The notes under the pieces: model-generated
What the model saw: the letters and a program-made list of their open reading frames with translations, nothing else
Databases searched by the model: none
What the model was told of the DNA's origin: nothing
Program-made: the position numbers and the translations under genes
Shown: positions 1 to 5,357 of the stretch, piece after piece
Layout of the letters: every line of letters begins with the position of its first letter
Numbering within the stretch: the stretch's first letter is position 1
Origin: Chloroflexota bacterium
Lineage (GTDB): Bacteria; Chloroflexota; UBA4733
Assembly (NCBI GenBank): GCA_023489405.1
Contig: JAMDCW010000087.1
Coordinates: 1-8,683 of the forward strand
Direction: 5' to 3'
Length of the DNA stretch: 8,683 nucleotides

Positions 1-24
1 ACCCAGGTGAGGGCTTCCTTATGC
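1..24 (+). repeat. Left arm of a 24-nt inverted repeat at the window end
   Basis: Bases 1-24 are the reverse complement of 193-216 with one mismatch (position 11), 23 of 24 matching. The arm ends abruptly: base 25 and beyond no longer match. It sits inside the 3' part of the SDR gene, exactly where the translated protein stops resembling its family. Because it starts at the first base of the window, its true outer limit is unknown. A fold-back assembly or amplification artefact, or a genuine inversion end, would both explain it. Confidence 0.75.
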
Positions 25-583
25 TCTGCCCGTACGCCATCCGGTAGACGCCGGTCAGTGGCTTGTTGGTCAGCCGTGGCGGTCGCATGACCGTCCAGTC
101 CAGGCCACTGTCCCGCAGGATGTCTTCCATCAGCGCCAGGTCGGCATAGGGTTTTCGCAGCGCGGTTTTAATTAATGGACCGAACAGGCGCCGCATAAGG
201 AAGCCGTCACCTGGGTCGTGCTTCGGCGGCTGCGGGCGACCAGGCGAAGGCACGGTAGCGATCGGCGCGGCGCTGACAACGACGATGCGTCGCACGTCTG
301 TTGCCAGCATCGCCTGGACGATGGCCCGCGTGCCCTGGGAGACGATGCCAGCCTCAGACAACTTCCGTGGACCAAGGCCGGAGAGCACGGCGGCGGCTCC
401 TTCGACAGCGGACTGGAGCGCTGTCGGGTCTGGAGCCGCCAGGTCGGCGGTGACGATGCGCATCGCTGGGGACACCTTCGTCGGATTTCGTACGACGGCG
501 GTAACATCGTGCCCTGCGGCAACCGCCTGCTCGAGGATTTGCCGACCGATGCCCCCGGTCGCCGCGAAGATCGTGAGCTTCAT
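1..583 (-). CDS. NAD(P)-binding SDR / NmrA-like oxidoreductase, 3' end cut by window edge
   Basis: Reading leftward from the ATG at 583 gives 194 codons with no stop before the window ends, so the C-terminus is missing. The protein begins MKLTIFAATGGIGRQ, the glycine-rich dinucleotide-binding turn of atypical short-chain dehydrogenases (NAD(P)H-binding, PF13460/NmrA type). It continues with the family-typical VVRNP after the second strand, VVSAAP around residue 100, and GLDWTVMRPPRLTN near residue 170. No classical YxxxK catalytic pair is evident, as is common in this atypical group, so the activity may be redox or merely cofactor-sensing. An AGAAGGAA ribosome site (complement of 590-598) lies 6 nt before the ATG. 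An in-frame ATG at 610 lacks such a site and was not chosen. It is divergent from the MarR gene, suggesting MarR control. The last seven or so residues (SIRKPSPG) do not look like the family and come from the inverted repeat at 1-24, so they may be artefactual. Confidence 0.85.
   Translation of the reverse strand, partial: MKLTIFAATGGIGRQILEQAVAAGHDVTAVVRNPTKVSPAMRIVTADLAAPDPTALQSAVEGAAAVLSGLGPRKLSEAGIVSQGTRAIVQAMLATDVRRIVVVSAAPIATVPSPGRPQPPKHDPGDGFLMRRLFGPLIKTALRKPYADLALMEDILRDSGLDWTVMRPPRLTNKPLTGVYRMAYGQSIRKPSPG
193..216 (-). repeat. Right arm of the inverted repeat
   Basis: This arm matches bases 1-24 in opposite orientation (23/24). It lies within the SDR gene and encodes ordinary-looking protein there (around DPGDGFLMR), so this copy is likely the original and the one at 1-24 the derived copy. 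The 168-nt spacer between the arms is coding sequence. Confidence 0.75.
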
Positions 584-636
584 CGCTTGTTCCTTCTTCT
601 CCTGCTCCATTGGACGGATCCCCCCGTGCCGGGTAG

Positions 637-689
637 ATTATCTTCCGTAGATCATACGATATGAAGAGAATAACATATGAGTTCCATAT
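637..689. promoter_or_regulatory. Divergent promoter/operator region for the SDR gene and the MarR regulator
   Basis: The 93-bp gap between the divergent genes (584-676) is AT-rich next to its GC-rich neighbours. It holds an inverted repeat TCATA-CGA-TATGA at 652-664 and a second, ATATG-AGTTC-CATAT, at 675-689 that overlaps the MarR start codon. TATGA half-sites recur at 660-664 and 676-680, 16 bp apart. Minus-strand -10-like boxes are TATGAT (complement of 651-656) and GATAAT (complement of 637-642). A plus-strand candidate is TACGAT at 655-660. Dyads overlapping both promoters are what a MarR protein uses to repress itself and its divergent partner. Binding is inferred, not shown. Confidence 0.5.
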
Positions 690-1168
690 CATCAACAGAT
701 CAGGACGCGCTCAGGAGTCGCCAGCGGCTGACGGCGGCGATCAAGCGAGCACTGCGCGAGGTGCGCATCCAACTTGCCTTGCTCAATCATCACGTCGGCG
801 CCCGCCTTGATCTCAACGACGTCGACCTCGATTGCCTCGACCTGATCGCCCGTTATGGTCCACTCAGCCCGAGCGCGCTCGCCCGACGCACCGGTCTGCA
901 TCCCGCCACCATGACGGGTATCCTCGACCGACTCGAACGCGGCGACTGGGTGGCCCGCGACCGCGACCCGTCCGACCGCCGCGCTGTGGTCATCCGGTCC
1001 CTACGCGGCCGCACCGCCGAACTGGTGCGCCTCTACTCGGCGATGAGCACCTCGATGGACCAGATCTGCGCGAGCTACGGCGACACTGAACTCGCCCTGC
1101 TCGCAGACTTCCTCCGCCGCGTCGCAGACGCCGGGCAGAGTGCAACCGACGAACTGGCGGCCAACTGA
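677..1168 (+). CDS. MarR-family transcriptional regulator
   Basis: 163 aa, a typical MarR length. After a helical N-terminal segment (about residues 15-50) comes a winged helix-turn-helix around residues 55-110. Its SPSALARRTGLHPATMTGILDRLE supplies the recognition helix (positions 879-950 of the DNA), and DRDPSDRRAV forms the wing, with the family's characteristic D-x-R. A C-terminal helix (about 112-160) would complete the dimer interface. The start is the ATG at 677, with only a weak GAAGAGA ribosome site 7 nt upstream. It is divergent from the SDR gene, the classic arrangement in which the regulator represses itself and an adjacent detoxification or redox gene until a phenolic or oxidant ligand binds. 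The ligand cannot be predicted. The family call is secure; the target is inferred from location and dyads. Confidence 0.93.
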   Translation: MSSISSTDQDALRSRQRLTAAIKRALREVRIQLALLNHHVGARLDLNDVDLDCLDLIARYGPLSPSALARRTGLHPATMTGILDRLERGDWVARDRDPSDRRAVVIRSLRGRTAELVRLYSAMSTSMDQICASYGDTELALLADFLRRVADAGQSATDELAAN

Positions 1169-1283
1169 GGCGCACATCAGCGATCGTCTGCCCGTCACTG
1201 TCGAATCCGATGCTGGTACGGTAGCCAAAGGGACTCCTCCGGTCAGAGAGGGAACGGAGTGCCCGCGTTGGGGTCGAAGCGCA

Positions 1284-1292
1284 TGGTAGGCT
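1284..1292 (+). promoter_or_regulatory. Extended -10 promoter candidate for the DLH-like gene
   Basis: TGG-TAGGCT (TGn followed by a TAnnnT box) ends 6 nt before the ATG at 1299. Transcription starting about 7 nt downstream would begin at or next to the start codon, giving a leaderless mRNA. No convincing -35 or Shine-Dalgarno site is visible. The same geometry is seen at the gene starting at 2152. Confidence 0.35.
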
Positions 1293-1298
1293 GGTCCC

Positions 1299-1898
1299 AT
1301 GGCTGAGGTGCTGCTCTTTCATCACGCGCAGGGCCTGACGCACGGGTGTCTCTCGTTCGCCGATCGACTCCGCCTTGCCGGACACGTCGTGCACGCTCCG
1401 GACCTCTACGATGGCAAGACGTTCGCCATGCTCACCGACGGCGTTCGCTACGCCAAGCAGGTCGGCTTCGAAACGATCCTCGAGCGGTGTCGGCTCGCCG
1501 CCGATCGCTTACCGAATGAGCTCGTCTATGCCGGTTTCTCGCTCGGGGTGATGGCAGCGCAGATGCTGGCCCAGACGCGTCCCGGCGCGAAAGGAGCCTT
1601 GCTGTGTAGCGCCGCTTTCCCAGCCTCCGAGTTCGGCGGCTCATGGCCGCCGGGAGTTCCGCTCCAGATCCACATGATGGAGGCCGGCGAGTGGGCGATG
1701 GAGGACCTGCCCGCCGCGCGCCAGCTCGTTGAGACGATCGAAGGCGCCGAGCTGTTCCTGTATCCCGGCAATCGCCACCTGTTCATAGACCACAGCCTCC
1801 CCGACTACGACGACAACGCCGCGGCACTGCTCACCCAACGCGTGCTCAGCTTCCTCGACACCATCGACCAGCCAACCCGACCGGTGCTTCGACCGTGA
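1299..1898 (+). CDS. Dienelactone hydrolase-family alpha/beta hydrolase
   Basis: 199 aa, shorter than classical dienelactone hydrolases (about 230-240 aa). The alpha/beta-hydrolase pattern is clear. The N-terminal strand and oxyanion region is VLLFHHAQGLT (residues 4-14), and the nucleophile elbow GFSLG is at 79-83, with Ser81 in place of the Cys used by true dienelactone hydrolases. His160 lies in GNRHLFID, which is followed by SLPDYD, a signature I associate with the actinobacterial/chloroflexal DLH-like subgroup. The acid residue is probably near E131-D136 (GEWAMED), though the usual Asp position is uncertain. No signal peptide is present, so a cytosolic esterase or hydrolase is likely and the substrate is unknown. 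There is no Shine-Dalgarno site; an extended -10 lies 6 nt upstream of the ATG. A 130-bp gap separates it from the MarR gene, and whether MarR controls it is unknown. Confidence 0.85.
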   Translation: MAEVLLFHHAQGLTHGCLSFADRLRLAGHVVHAPDLYDGKTFAMLTDGVRYAKQVGFETILERCRLAADRLPNELVYAGFSLGVMAAQMLAQTRPGAKGALLCSAAFPASEFGGSWPPGVPLQIHMMEAGEWAMEDLPAARQLVETIEGAELFLYPGNRHLFIDHSLPDYDDNAAALLTQRVLSFLDTIDQPTRPVLRP

Positions 1899-2108
1899 TC
1901 GTCCGCCGCGTGGCAGGATACTGGAGACAGCGACTGGAATCGCGCGACCTCGCCCGGGTCGAGCTGCGCACGGTTGGCGGCGATGCCTGTCACACCATCC
2001 CCTGGCTGCACTTCAACCGGCCCAGCCTGGGCGACGCCGCCGAGCGGGATCTGCTCGTCGTGGCGAGAGGAGTTCGCCATCACTGCTACTCGAAAGTGAC
2101 TCCGCGCA
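1899..2108. other. Intergenic stretch without a convincing gene
   Basis: The gap between the DLH-like gene and the toroid gene is 253 bp. Both strands stay open here (plus from a GTG at 1895 overlapping the previous stop, minus through 1805-2125), but neither translation resembles a family I know. The plus-strand reading runs on out of frame into the toroid gene. I see no hairpin terminator with a T-run. It may be spacer or decayed coding sequence. Confidence 0.4.
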
Positions 2109-2129
2109 CATCGACCATCGACCATCCAC
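2109..2129 (+). repeat. Three tandem 7-bp repeats upstream of the toroid-gene promoter
   Basis: CATCGAC, CATCGAC and CATCCAC follow one another directly at 2109-2115, 2116-2122 and 2123-2129. The last copy ends 9 nt before the -10 box at 2139. They occupy the place where a -35 element would be and provide helical-phase-independent 7-bp direct repeats. They could be an activator or sigma-recruitment site, or simple slippage. No regulator is identifiable. Confidence 0.4.
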
Positions 2130-2135
2130 TAGCCG

Positions 2136-2144
2136 TGTTATACT
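2136..2144 (+). promoter_or_regulatory. Extended -10 promoter, probably leaderless
   Basis: TGT-TATACT is a near-perfect extended -10 (TGn TATAnT). It ends 7 nt before the ATG at 2152, placing the expected transcription start at 2151-2152. There is no Shine-Dalgarno sequence between them. The box is strong enough to support the ATG at 2152 as the real start and to suggest a leaderless transcript. Confidence 0.55.
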
Positions 2145-2151
2145 CAGCCGC

Positions 2152-3102
2152 ATGGGCGTACTGGACTGGCTGCTCGATTCGGACCCTGCCATCCGCTGGC
2201 AGGTGTTGCGTGATCTTGTCCATGCGCCGGCTGAGGTCGTCGCGGCGGAACGCGCACGGGTAGCCAGCGAGGGCTGGGGCGCTAGACTGCTGGCGTTGCA
2301 GGGCGAAGACGGCCAGTGGGCGGGAGGCGCGTGCTTCCCGGCGCGGTGCTTCAACTGGCGTGACGACGACCAGGGCCAGCCCTGGACCGCCACGCTGCCA
2401 ACGCTCCAACTGCTGTGCGATTTCGGGGTCGACCCCTGCTCCGACCGGGTGCGCCGGGCGGTGGCGCTGGTCAGAGACTACTGCCGTTGGGAGCACGCTG
2501 GGCAGCCGTTCTTCAGCGGCGAGGTCGAGCCGTGCATCAATGGCAGGACCGTCACATTGGGTACCTACTTTGCTCAAGATGTGGATGGCGTGGTCACCCG
2601 CCTCCTTGGTGAGCAGCTCGAGGACGGCGGGTGGAACTGCGAGGCGGAGAACGGTTCCGTCCGGTCGTCGTTCGCGACCACGATCGACGTCCTGGAAGGA
2701 CTGTTGGCGTACGAGCGCGCAACCGGTGGCTCTGCGGCATCCATCGCGGCCCGGCGCCGGGGTGAGGAGTACCTCCTCGAACGAAAGCTGTTCCGACGGA
2801 AGAGCACCGGCGAAGTCGTCAACCCAGCCTGGCTGCAATGCTCGTTTCCGACCCACTGGCACTACGACGTGCTGCGTGCCCTGGAATACTTCCGCTCGGT
2901 CGGGGACGTGCCGGACTCGCGGATGGACGAAGCGATCGATTTGCTCCGATCCAAGCAGCGGCCCGATGGCGCCTGGCTGCTGGAGAACACGCATCCCGGC
3001 AAGGTCCACTTCGCGCTCGAGGACGGCGACGGTCGGCCCAGCCGGTGGAACACGCTGCGGGCGCTGCGGGTCCTCAACTGGTACGAGCAGTCCGCTACTT
3101 GA
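2152..3102 (+). CDS. Alpha/alpha-toroid protein with QW-type repeats (squalene-cyclase / prenyltransferase-fold), function unknown
   Basis: 316 aa with three QW-like motifs of the form Q-x-x-D-G-x-W: residues 50-56, 155-161 and 269-275. The motif is shared by the (alpha/alpha)6 barrels of squalene-hopene cyclases, terpene cyclases and prenyltransferase beta subunits. Regular helical hairpins with hydrophobic stripes lie between them (for example 137-154, 173-190 and 238-250). True squalene-hopene cyclases are about twice this length and carry a DxDDTA acid motif. I see no such motif here; the only acidic run is DDD at 71-73 in another context. It therefore looks like a single-barrel relative often labelled squalene cyclase by homology, without evidence of cyclase chemistry. 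Conserved-looking Cys residues (61, 66, 128, 163) and the stretch FPTHWHYDVLRAL (232-244) may line a cavity. No signal peptide or membrane segment is present. The stop codon abuts a transposase remnant on the other strand, so the extreme C-terminus could be altered. Confidence 0.8.
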   Translation: MGVLDWLLDSDPAIRWQVLRDLVHAPAEVVAAERARVASEGWGARLLALQGEDGQWAGGACFPARCFNWRDDDQGQPWTATLPTLQLLCDFGVDPCSDRVRRAVALVRDYCRWEHAGQPFFSGEVEPCINGRTVTLGTYFAQDVDGVVTRLLGEQLEDGGWNCEAENGSVRSSFATTIDVLEGLLAYERATGGSAASIAARRRGEEYLLERKLFRRKSTGEVVNPAWLQCSFPTHWHYDVLRALEYFRSVGDVPDSRMDEAIDLLRSKQRPDGAWLLENTHPGKVHFALEDGDGRPSRWNTLRALRVLNWYEQSAT

Positions 3103-3430
3103 GCCGCGGTCCGCCCCTTCACGCCGTTTGCTCGCCGGCATGGGCGAGAGATCCACGTCGAGGGTCAAGGTGGCCTGCGCCAGATCGTGCCGGCATGTCT
3201 GGCTGGAGCGCCGGAACTGCCCCTCCAGCATCCCCCGCAGCGCCGCCACATCCTCCATCGTCGTCGCATCCAGGGTGTCGGCAATGACCGATTGCTCGGC
3301 ACAGCCGGGCAGACCAAAGGCCGCTGGCAGCGCCCGGTCCACCCGCACGGTGAGGTCCGTGTGCGCTACCGCCTTGGCGCCAGCCAGCAACGACGCGAAG
3401 AGCATGACGAGCTTCTGGGCCGAATCTTGG
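3103..3430 (-). pseudogene. N-terminal fragment of an IS transposase (DDE type)
   Basis: Translating the minus strand leftward from about 3430 gives sequence that resembles chloroflexal/actinobacterial IS4/IS1380-like transposases. It has a helical N-terminal region (LVMLFASLLAGAKAVAHTDL), then FGLPGCAEQSVIADTLDATT, then DVAALRGMLEGQFRR, and finally LDVDLSPMPASKRREG, where the Asp of LDVDLS would be the first catalytic acid. The similarity stops exactly where the toroid gene on the opposite strand ends (3102). The remaining catalytic Asp and Glu and the C-terminus, normally another 250 or more residues, are absent. There is no start codon of its own in a sensible place, because its 5' side is joined to another broken gene. 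The family assignment is from memory of motifs. The fragment cannot be active. Confidence 0.6.
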
Positions 3431-3805
3431 CAGTTGCTGGTATGCGGGCGGGCCGGCGTCTCCCGGCGGACAGCGGCCAATCGTGCCGGCGGCCTCCGCC
3501 AGGCGGCGCAGCACGACTGGGATGGCGTCGTCGGGGATACCAGCGACACGTGCCCCTCGATAACTACTGACGATGCATTGGATCGCCTTCGGCAGGCGTC
3601 AATCGTCAATGCTGCCGTCTGCCAACCGGTAGGGCAGCTTCCACGTGGACGTCTTTTCCGCGTGTCCGACGTAGGCAAAACAATGAACGGGGATCTTGTA
3701 CTTGGGGTGCAGCAAGTCCAGTTCGCCGGGAAGGTCCTGGTCGTCCTGTTTCCACCAATCCTGCTCCAGCGTCGGCTTCGCACAGTCTCGGTAGATGCCG
3801 TCCAC
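3431..3805 (-). pseudogene. Conserved-looking hypothetical gene broken by an in-frame TGA
   Basis: From a GTG at 3805 (minus strand) the frame reads 68 residues, including DLLHPKYKIPVHCFAYVGH and STWKLPYRLADGSIDD, and then meets TGA at 3599-3601. The same frame continues with RLPKAIQCIVSSYRGARVAG, IPDDAIPVVLRRLAEAAG and PPAYQQL down to about 3431. Both halves look like one protein, and I recall similar proteins of about 130 aa in plasmid and integrative-element contexts. The stop probably replaced an Arg codon (CGA to TGA). No function is known to me. The true N-terminus is uncertain, because a stop lies upstream in frame and no clear ribosome site is seen. Its 3' side runs directly into the transposase fragment. 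Confidence 0.55.
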
Positions 3806-3883
3806 AAGATCTCCGGCAGCGCCTCATCCACGACCATGCCGTACAGTCTGTATCTGGCTCGCGCCCAGCAAGTCGTCCGGCGC
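3806..3883. other. Short junction stretch with no recognisable feature
   Basis: These 78 bp separate the broken hypothetical gene from the end of the NUDIX gene. The composition changes from GC-rich to moderate just to the right of it, within roughly 3900-3950. I see no terminator, target-site duplication or att-like repeat. Confidence 0.3.
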
Positions 3884-4375
3884 TCAGCCGACCGTAGGGC
3901 CGTGAACGGGTACGGCCTGAGAAAGAGCTAATCGCTCTGCCACCATCCGCACTGCATGCTCTGCCCACACTCGCACTTCCCCAGTAACGCCAAGCTCTCC
4001 AAGTACCTCGATGTCGTACCATCCTACTGCTTGGCTCTCGTTCGAACACTCTCGAGGAACGAGATCTCCCACAGGAACTGCAAGATACACAAGATCGATG
4101 TGTTCATGGTCATCGGCGATCCACTCAAGCTGAATACCTTCAGGTAGAGCAAGGCGTTGTGGCCCTTCAACTGGGGGTGGTACTGGCGGCGGAGGCAGCA
4201 ATTGACACAAAATGCCAGTTTCCTCGAGCACTTCGCGTATTGCTGCTTCGTCAGGCAATTCACCTTCCTCAATATGGCCCCCGGGCGGCAACCACCTCTG
4301 CAGCTTTCTGTGGAAAAGAAGCAGTACCCGCCGCCCGCTGATGACGAACGTAGCCACAGTGAAATGGCGATTCAC
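3884..4375 (-). CDS. NUDIX hydrolase
   Basis: 163 aa with a perfect NUDIX box at residues 33-55, GX5EX7REUXEEXGU: Gly33, Glu39, Arg47-Glu48-Val49, Glu51-Glu52, Gly54 and Ile55. The Glu residues bind the Mg2+ that hydrolyses a diphosphate linked to a nucleoside or other group. Upstream is the common FTVATFVI...VLLLFHRKLQRWLPPGG strand-loop arrangement. A proline-rich insertion (residues 61-68, PPPPVPPP) follows the box, and HIDLVYLAVPVGD and AVGWYD complete the fold. The substrate is not predictable. Translation starts at GTG 4375 with a very good AGGAGG (complement of 4385-4390) 9 nt upstream. It is divergent from the hydrolase-dehydrogenase operon across 117 bp. The last roughly 10 codons cross into the GC-rich junction, so the natural C-terminus may have been changed (ends VHGPTVG). 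The enzyme core is complete. Confidence 0.9.
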   Translation of the reverse strand: MNRHFTVATFVISGRRVLLLFHRKLQRWLPPGGHIEEGELPDEAAIREVLEETGILCQLLPPPPVPPPVEGPQRLALPEGIQLEWIADDHEHIDLVYLAVPVGDLVPRECSNESQAVGWYDIEVLGELGVTGEVRVWAEHAVRMVAERLALSQAVPVHGPTVG

Positions 4376-4401
4376 CGCTCTCTACCTCCTAAATCTATAA
4401 T
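4371..4401 (+). promoter_or_regulatory. Promoter of the serine hydrolase / dehydrogenase operon
   Basis: A consensus TATAAT lies at 4396-4401. TTCACC at 4371-4376 is a possible -35 (4 of 6 matches, 19-bp spacing, slightly long). Transcription would start near 4408, leaving a leader of about 85 nt before the ATG at 4493. The same AT-rich patch read backwards gives TATAGA (complement of 4394-4399), only a few bases before the NUDIX ribosome site. That is too close for an ordinary NUDIX leader, so its promoter is probably further upstream on the minus strand. Confidence 0.45.
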
Positions 4402-4443
4402 GCGCGCGATCATAGCAAACGAGCAGCTAGACAGGATGAATCA

Positions 4444-4458
4444 GGAGCAGTATGCTCC
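4444..4458 (+). promoter_or_regulatory. Hairpin in the operon leader
   Basis: GGAGCA-GTA-TGCTCC is a perfect 6-bp stem with a 3-nt loop. It encloses an AGGAG and an ATG (4452) that would start a 31-codon overlapping reading frame out of phase with the hydrolase. The hairpin has no T-run, so it is not a terminator. It also lies 22 nt before the real AGGAG (4481-4485). A role in mRNA stability or in masking the decoy start is a guess. Confidence 0.3.
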
Positions 4459-4492
4459 ACCGGAAAGCGAGACAGGATTTAGGAGAAAGGGA

Positions 4493-5332
4493 ATGGCTGC
4501 CTCCTCACAGCAGCTTCAGGAGCTCCATCACCACATCCTGCACCTGATCGCTACTGCTCCTGCTCGCTATGCCGCAGTACTCTGGCCCCTCGAGGCTCCC
4601 GAACCATGGCTTTGCCTCAATGACGACATTGCTTTCTATGCCGCGAGCCTTGTCAAAATTCCCATTATGGCAGTCGCCTTTGAACTTCACGCTCGCGGTC
4701 AACTCTCCCTAGAAGAACGTCTGACCGTGAAACAGAGCGACATCGTGAGCGGTTCCGGAGTACTTAAACTCCTTCAACCCGACATCTCACTTCCACTTTG
4801 GGATCTCCTTCGCCTCATGATCTGCGTGAGCGACAACACGGCTACCAACATTCTCATTCAGCATCTTCAGGACAGTACCATCAATGAGATCCTGGAAGAG
4901 TGGAACTTTGGCGTGATTCGGGTCCACCACCTCCTCCAAATAGGTCGTGTAGACAGCACACAACGGAATCTGGTTACCGCCGGAGAAATCAGCAAGCTTC
5001 TCGTTCACATCGCTAAAGGAACGATCGTTTCACGCTGGGCTTGTGAACAAATGCTCGTCATACTTAAGCAACAGCAGTACAACGATGAGATTCCCGCCTT
5101 GCTCCCTACCAGTTCGCCGGACATCATAGGGGCAATTCCGCCGGTTGTCATAGCACACAAGACGGGCTGGATACCTGGTACCCGACACGATGCCGCTATC
5201 ATCTACACCCCAACTATGGCATATGTTCTTTGCCTGTCAGCAGATCACATCGAAAATGAAGCCGCCACTCGATCTGCCATGCAACATATTTCACGAGCAG
5301 TGTACGATGCCCTCATTGGCGCAAGGCAGTAG
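4493..5332 (+). CDS. Class-A beta-lactamase-fold serine hydrolase, no signal peptide
   Basis: 279 aa from ATG 4493, preceded by AGGAG 7 nt upstream. In-frame codons continue back to 4157, but they overlap the NUDIX gene and lack a start signal, so the upstream extension is rejected. The serine-penicillin-recognition motifs are all present: S52-L-V-K55 (ASLVKIPIM), S113-D-N115 (CVSDNTATN) and K223-T-G225 (AHKTGWIPG), plus the class-A-like GSGVL at 87-91. The omega-loop Glu of true class A beta-lactamases (E166xxLN) is not visible. The region is QIGRVDSTQRNLVTAGEIS, so efficient penicillin deacylation is doubtful, and an esterase, peptidase or cell-wall-related role is equally possible. No N-terminal secretion signal is present, suggesting a cytosolic location unless a longer start exists. 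It is first in an operon with two Gfo/Idh/MocA genes (25-nt gap), which hints at metabolite rather than antibiotic chemistry. Confidence 0.88.
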   Translation: MAASSQQLQELHHHILHLIATAPARYAAVLWPLEAPEPWLCLNDDIAFYAASLVKIPIMAVAFELHARGQLSLEERLTVKQSDIVSGSGVLKLLQPDISLPLWDLLRLMICVSDNTATNILIQHLQDSTINEILEEWNFGVIRVHHLLQIGRVDSTQRNLVTAGEISKLLVHIAKGTIVSRWACEQMLVILKQQQYNDEIPALLPTSSPDIIGAIPPVVIAHKTGWIPGTRHDAAIIYTPTMAYVLCLSADHIENEAATRSAMQHISRAVYDALIGARQ

Positions 5333-5357
5333 GAGAAAACGGAGAGGGAGCTAGCAG

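Noticed and set aside
990..1394. Minus-strand frame reading GYRTSIGFDSDGQTIADVRL in the gap after MarR
   Set aside because: Briefly looks protein-like, but the rest is antisense to MarR and to the DLH-like gene; too short to call a remnant.
1895..2263. 122-codon plus-strand frame overlapping the DLH-like stop
   Set aside because: No recognisable family, no ribosome site, and it overlaps the better-supported toroid gene with its own promoter.
2086..3837. 583-codon open frame on the minus strand
   Set aside because: Most of it is antisense to the toroid gene and kept open by high GC. Only the 3103-3430 part has protein-like similarity, reported as a transposase fragment.
2360..3931. 523-codon open frame on the plus strand
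   Set aside because: Out of frame with the toroid gene and running through two broken minus-strand genes; composition is Arg/Ser/Pro-rich, typical of a GC-driven shadow.
4157..4492. N-terminal extension of the serine hydrolase
   Set aside because: Overlaps the NUDIX coding region on the other strand and lacks a start signal; ATG 4493 has a proper AGGAG and begins at a typical position for the family.
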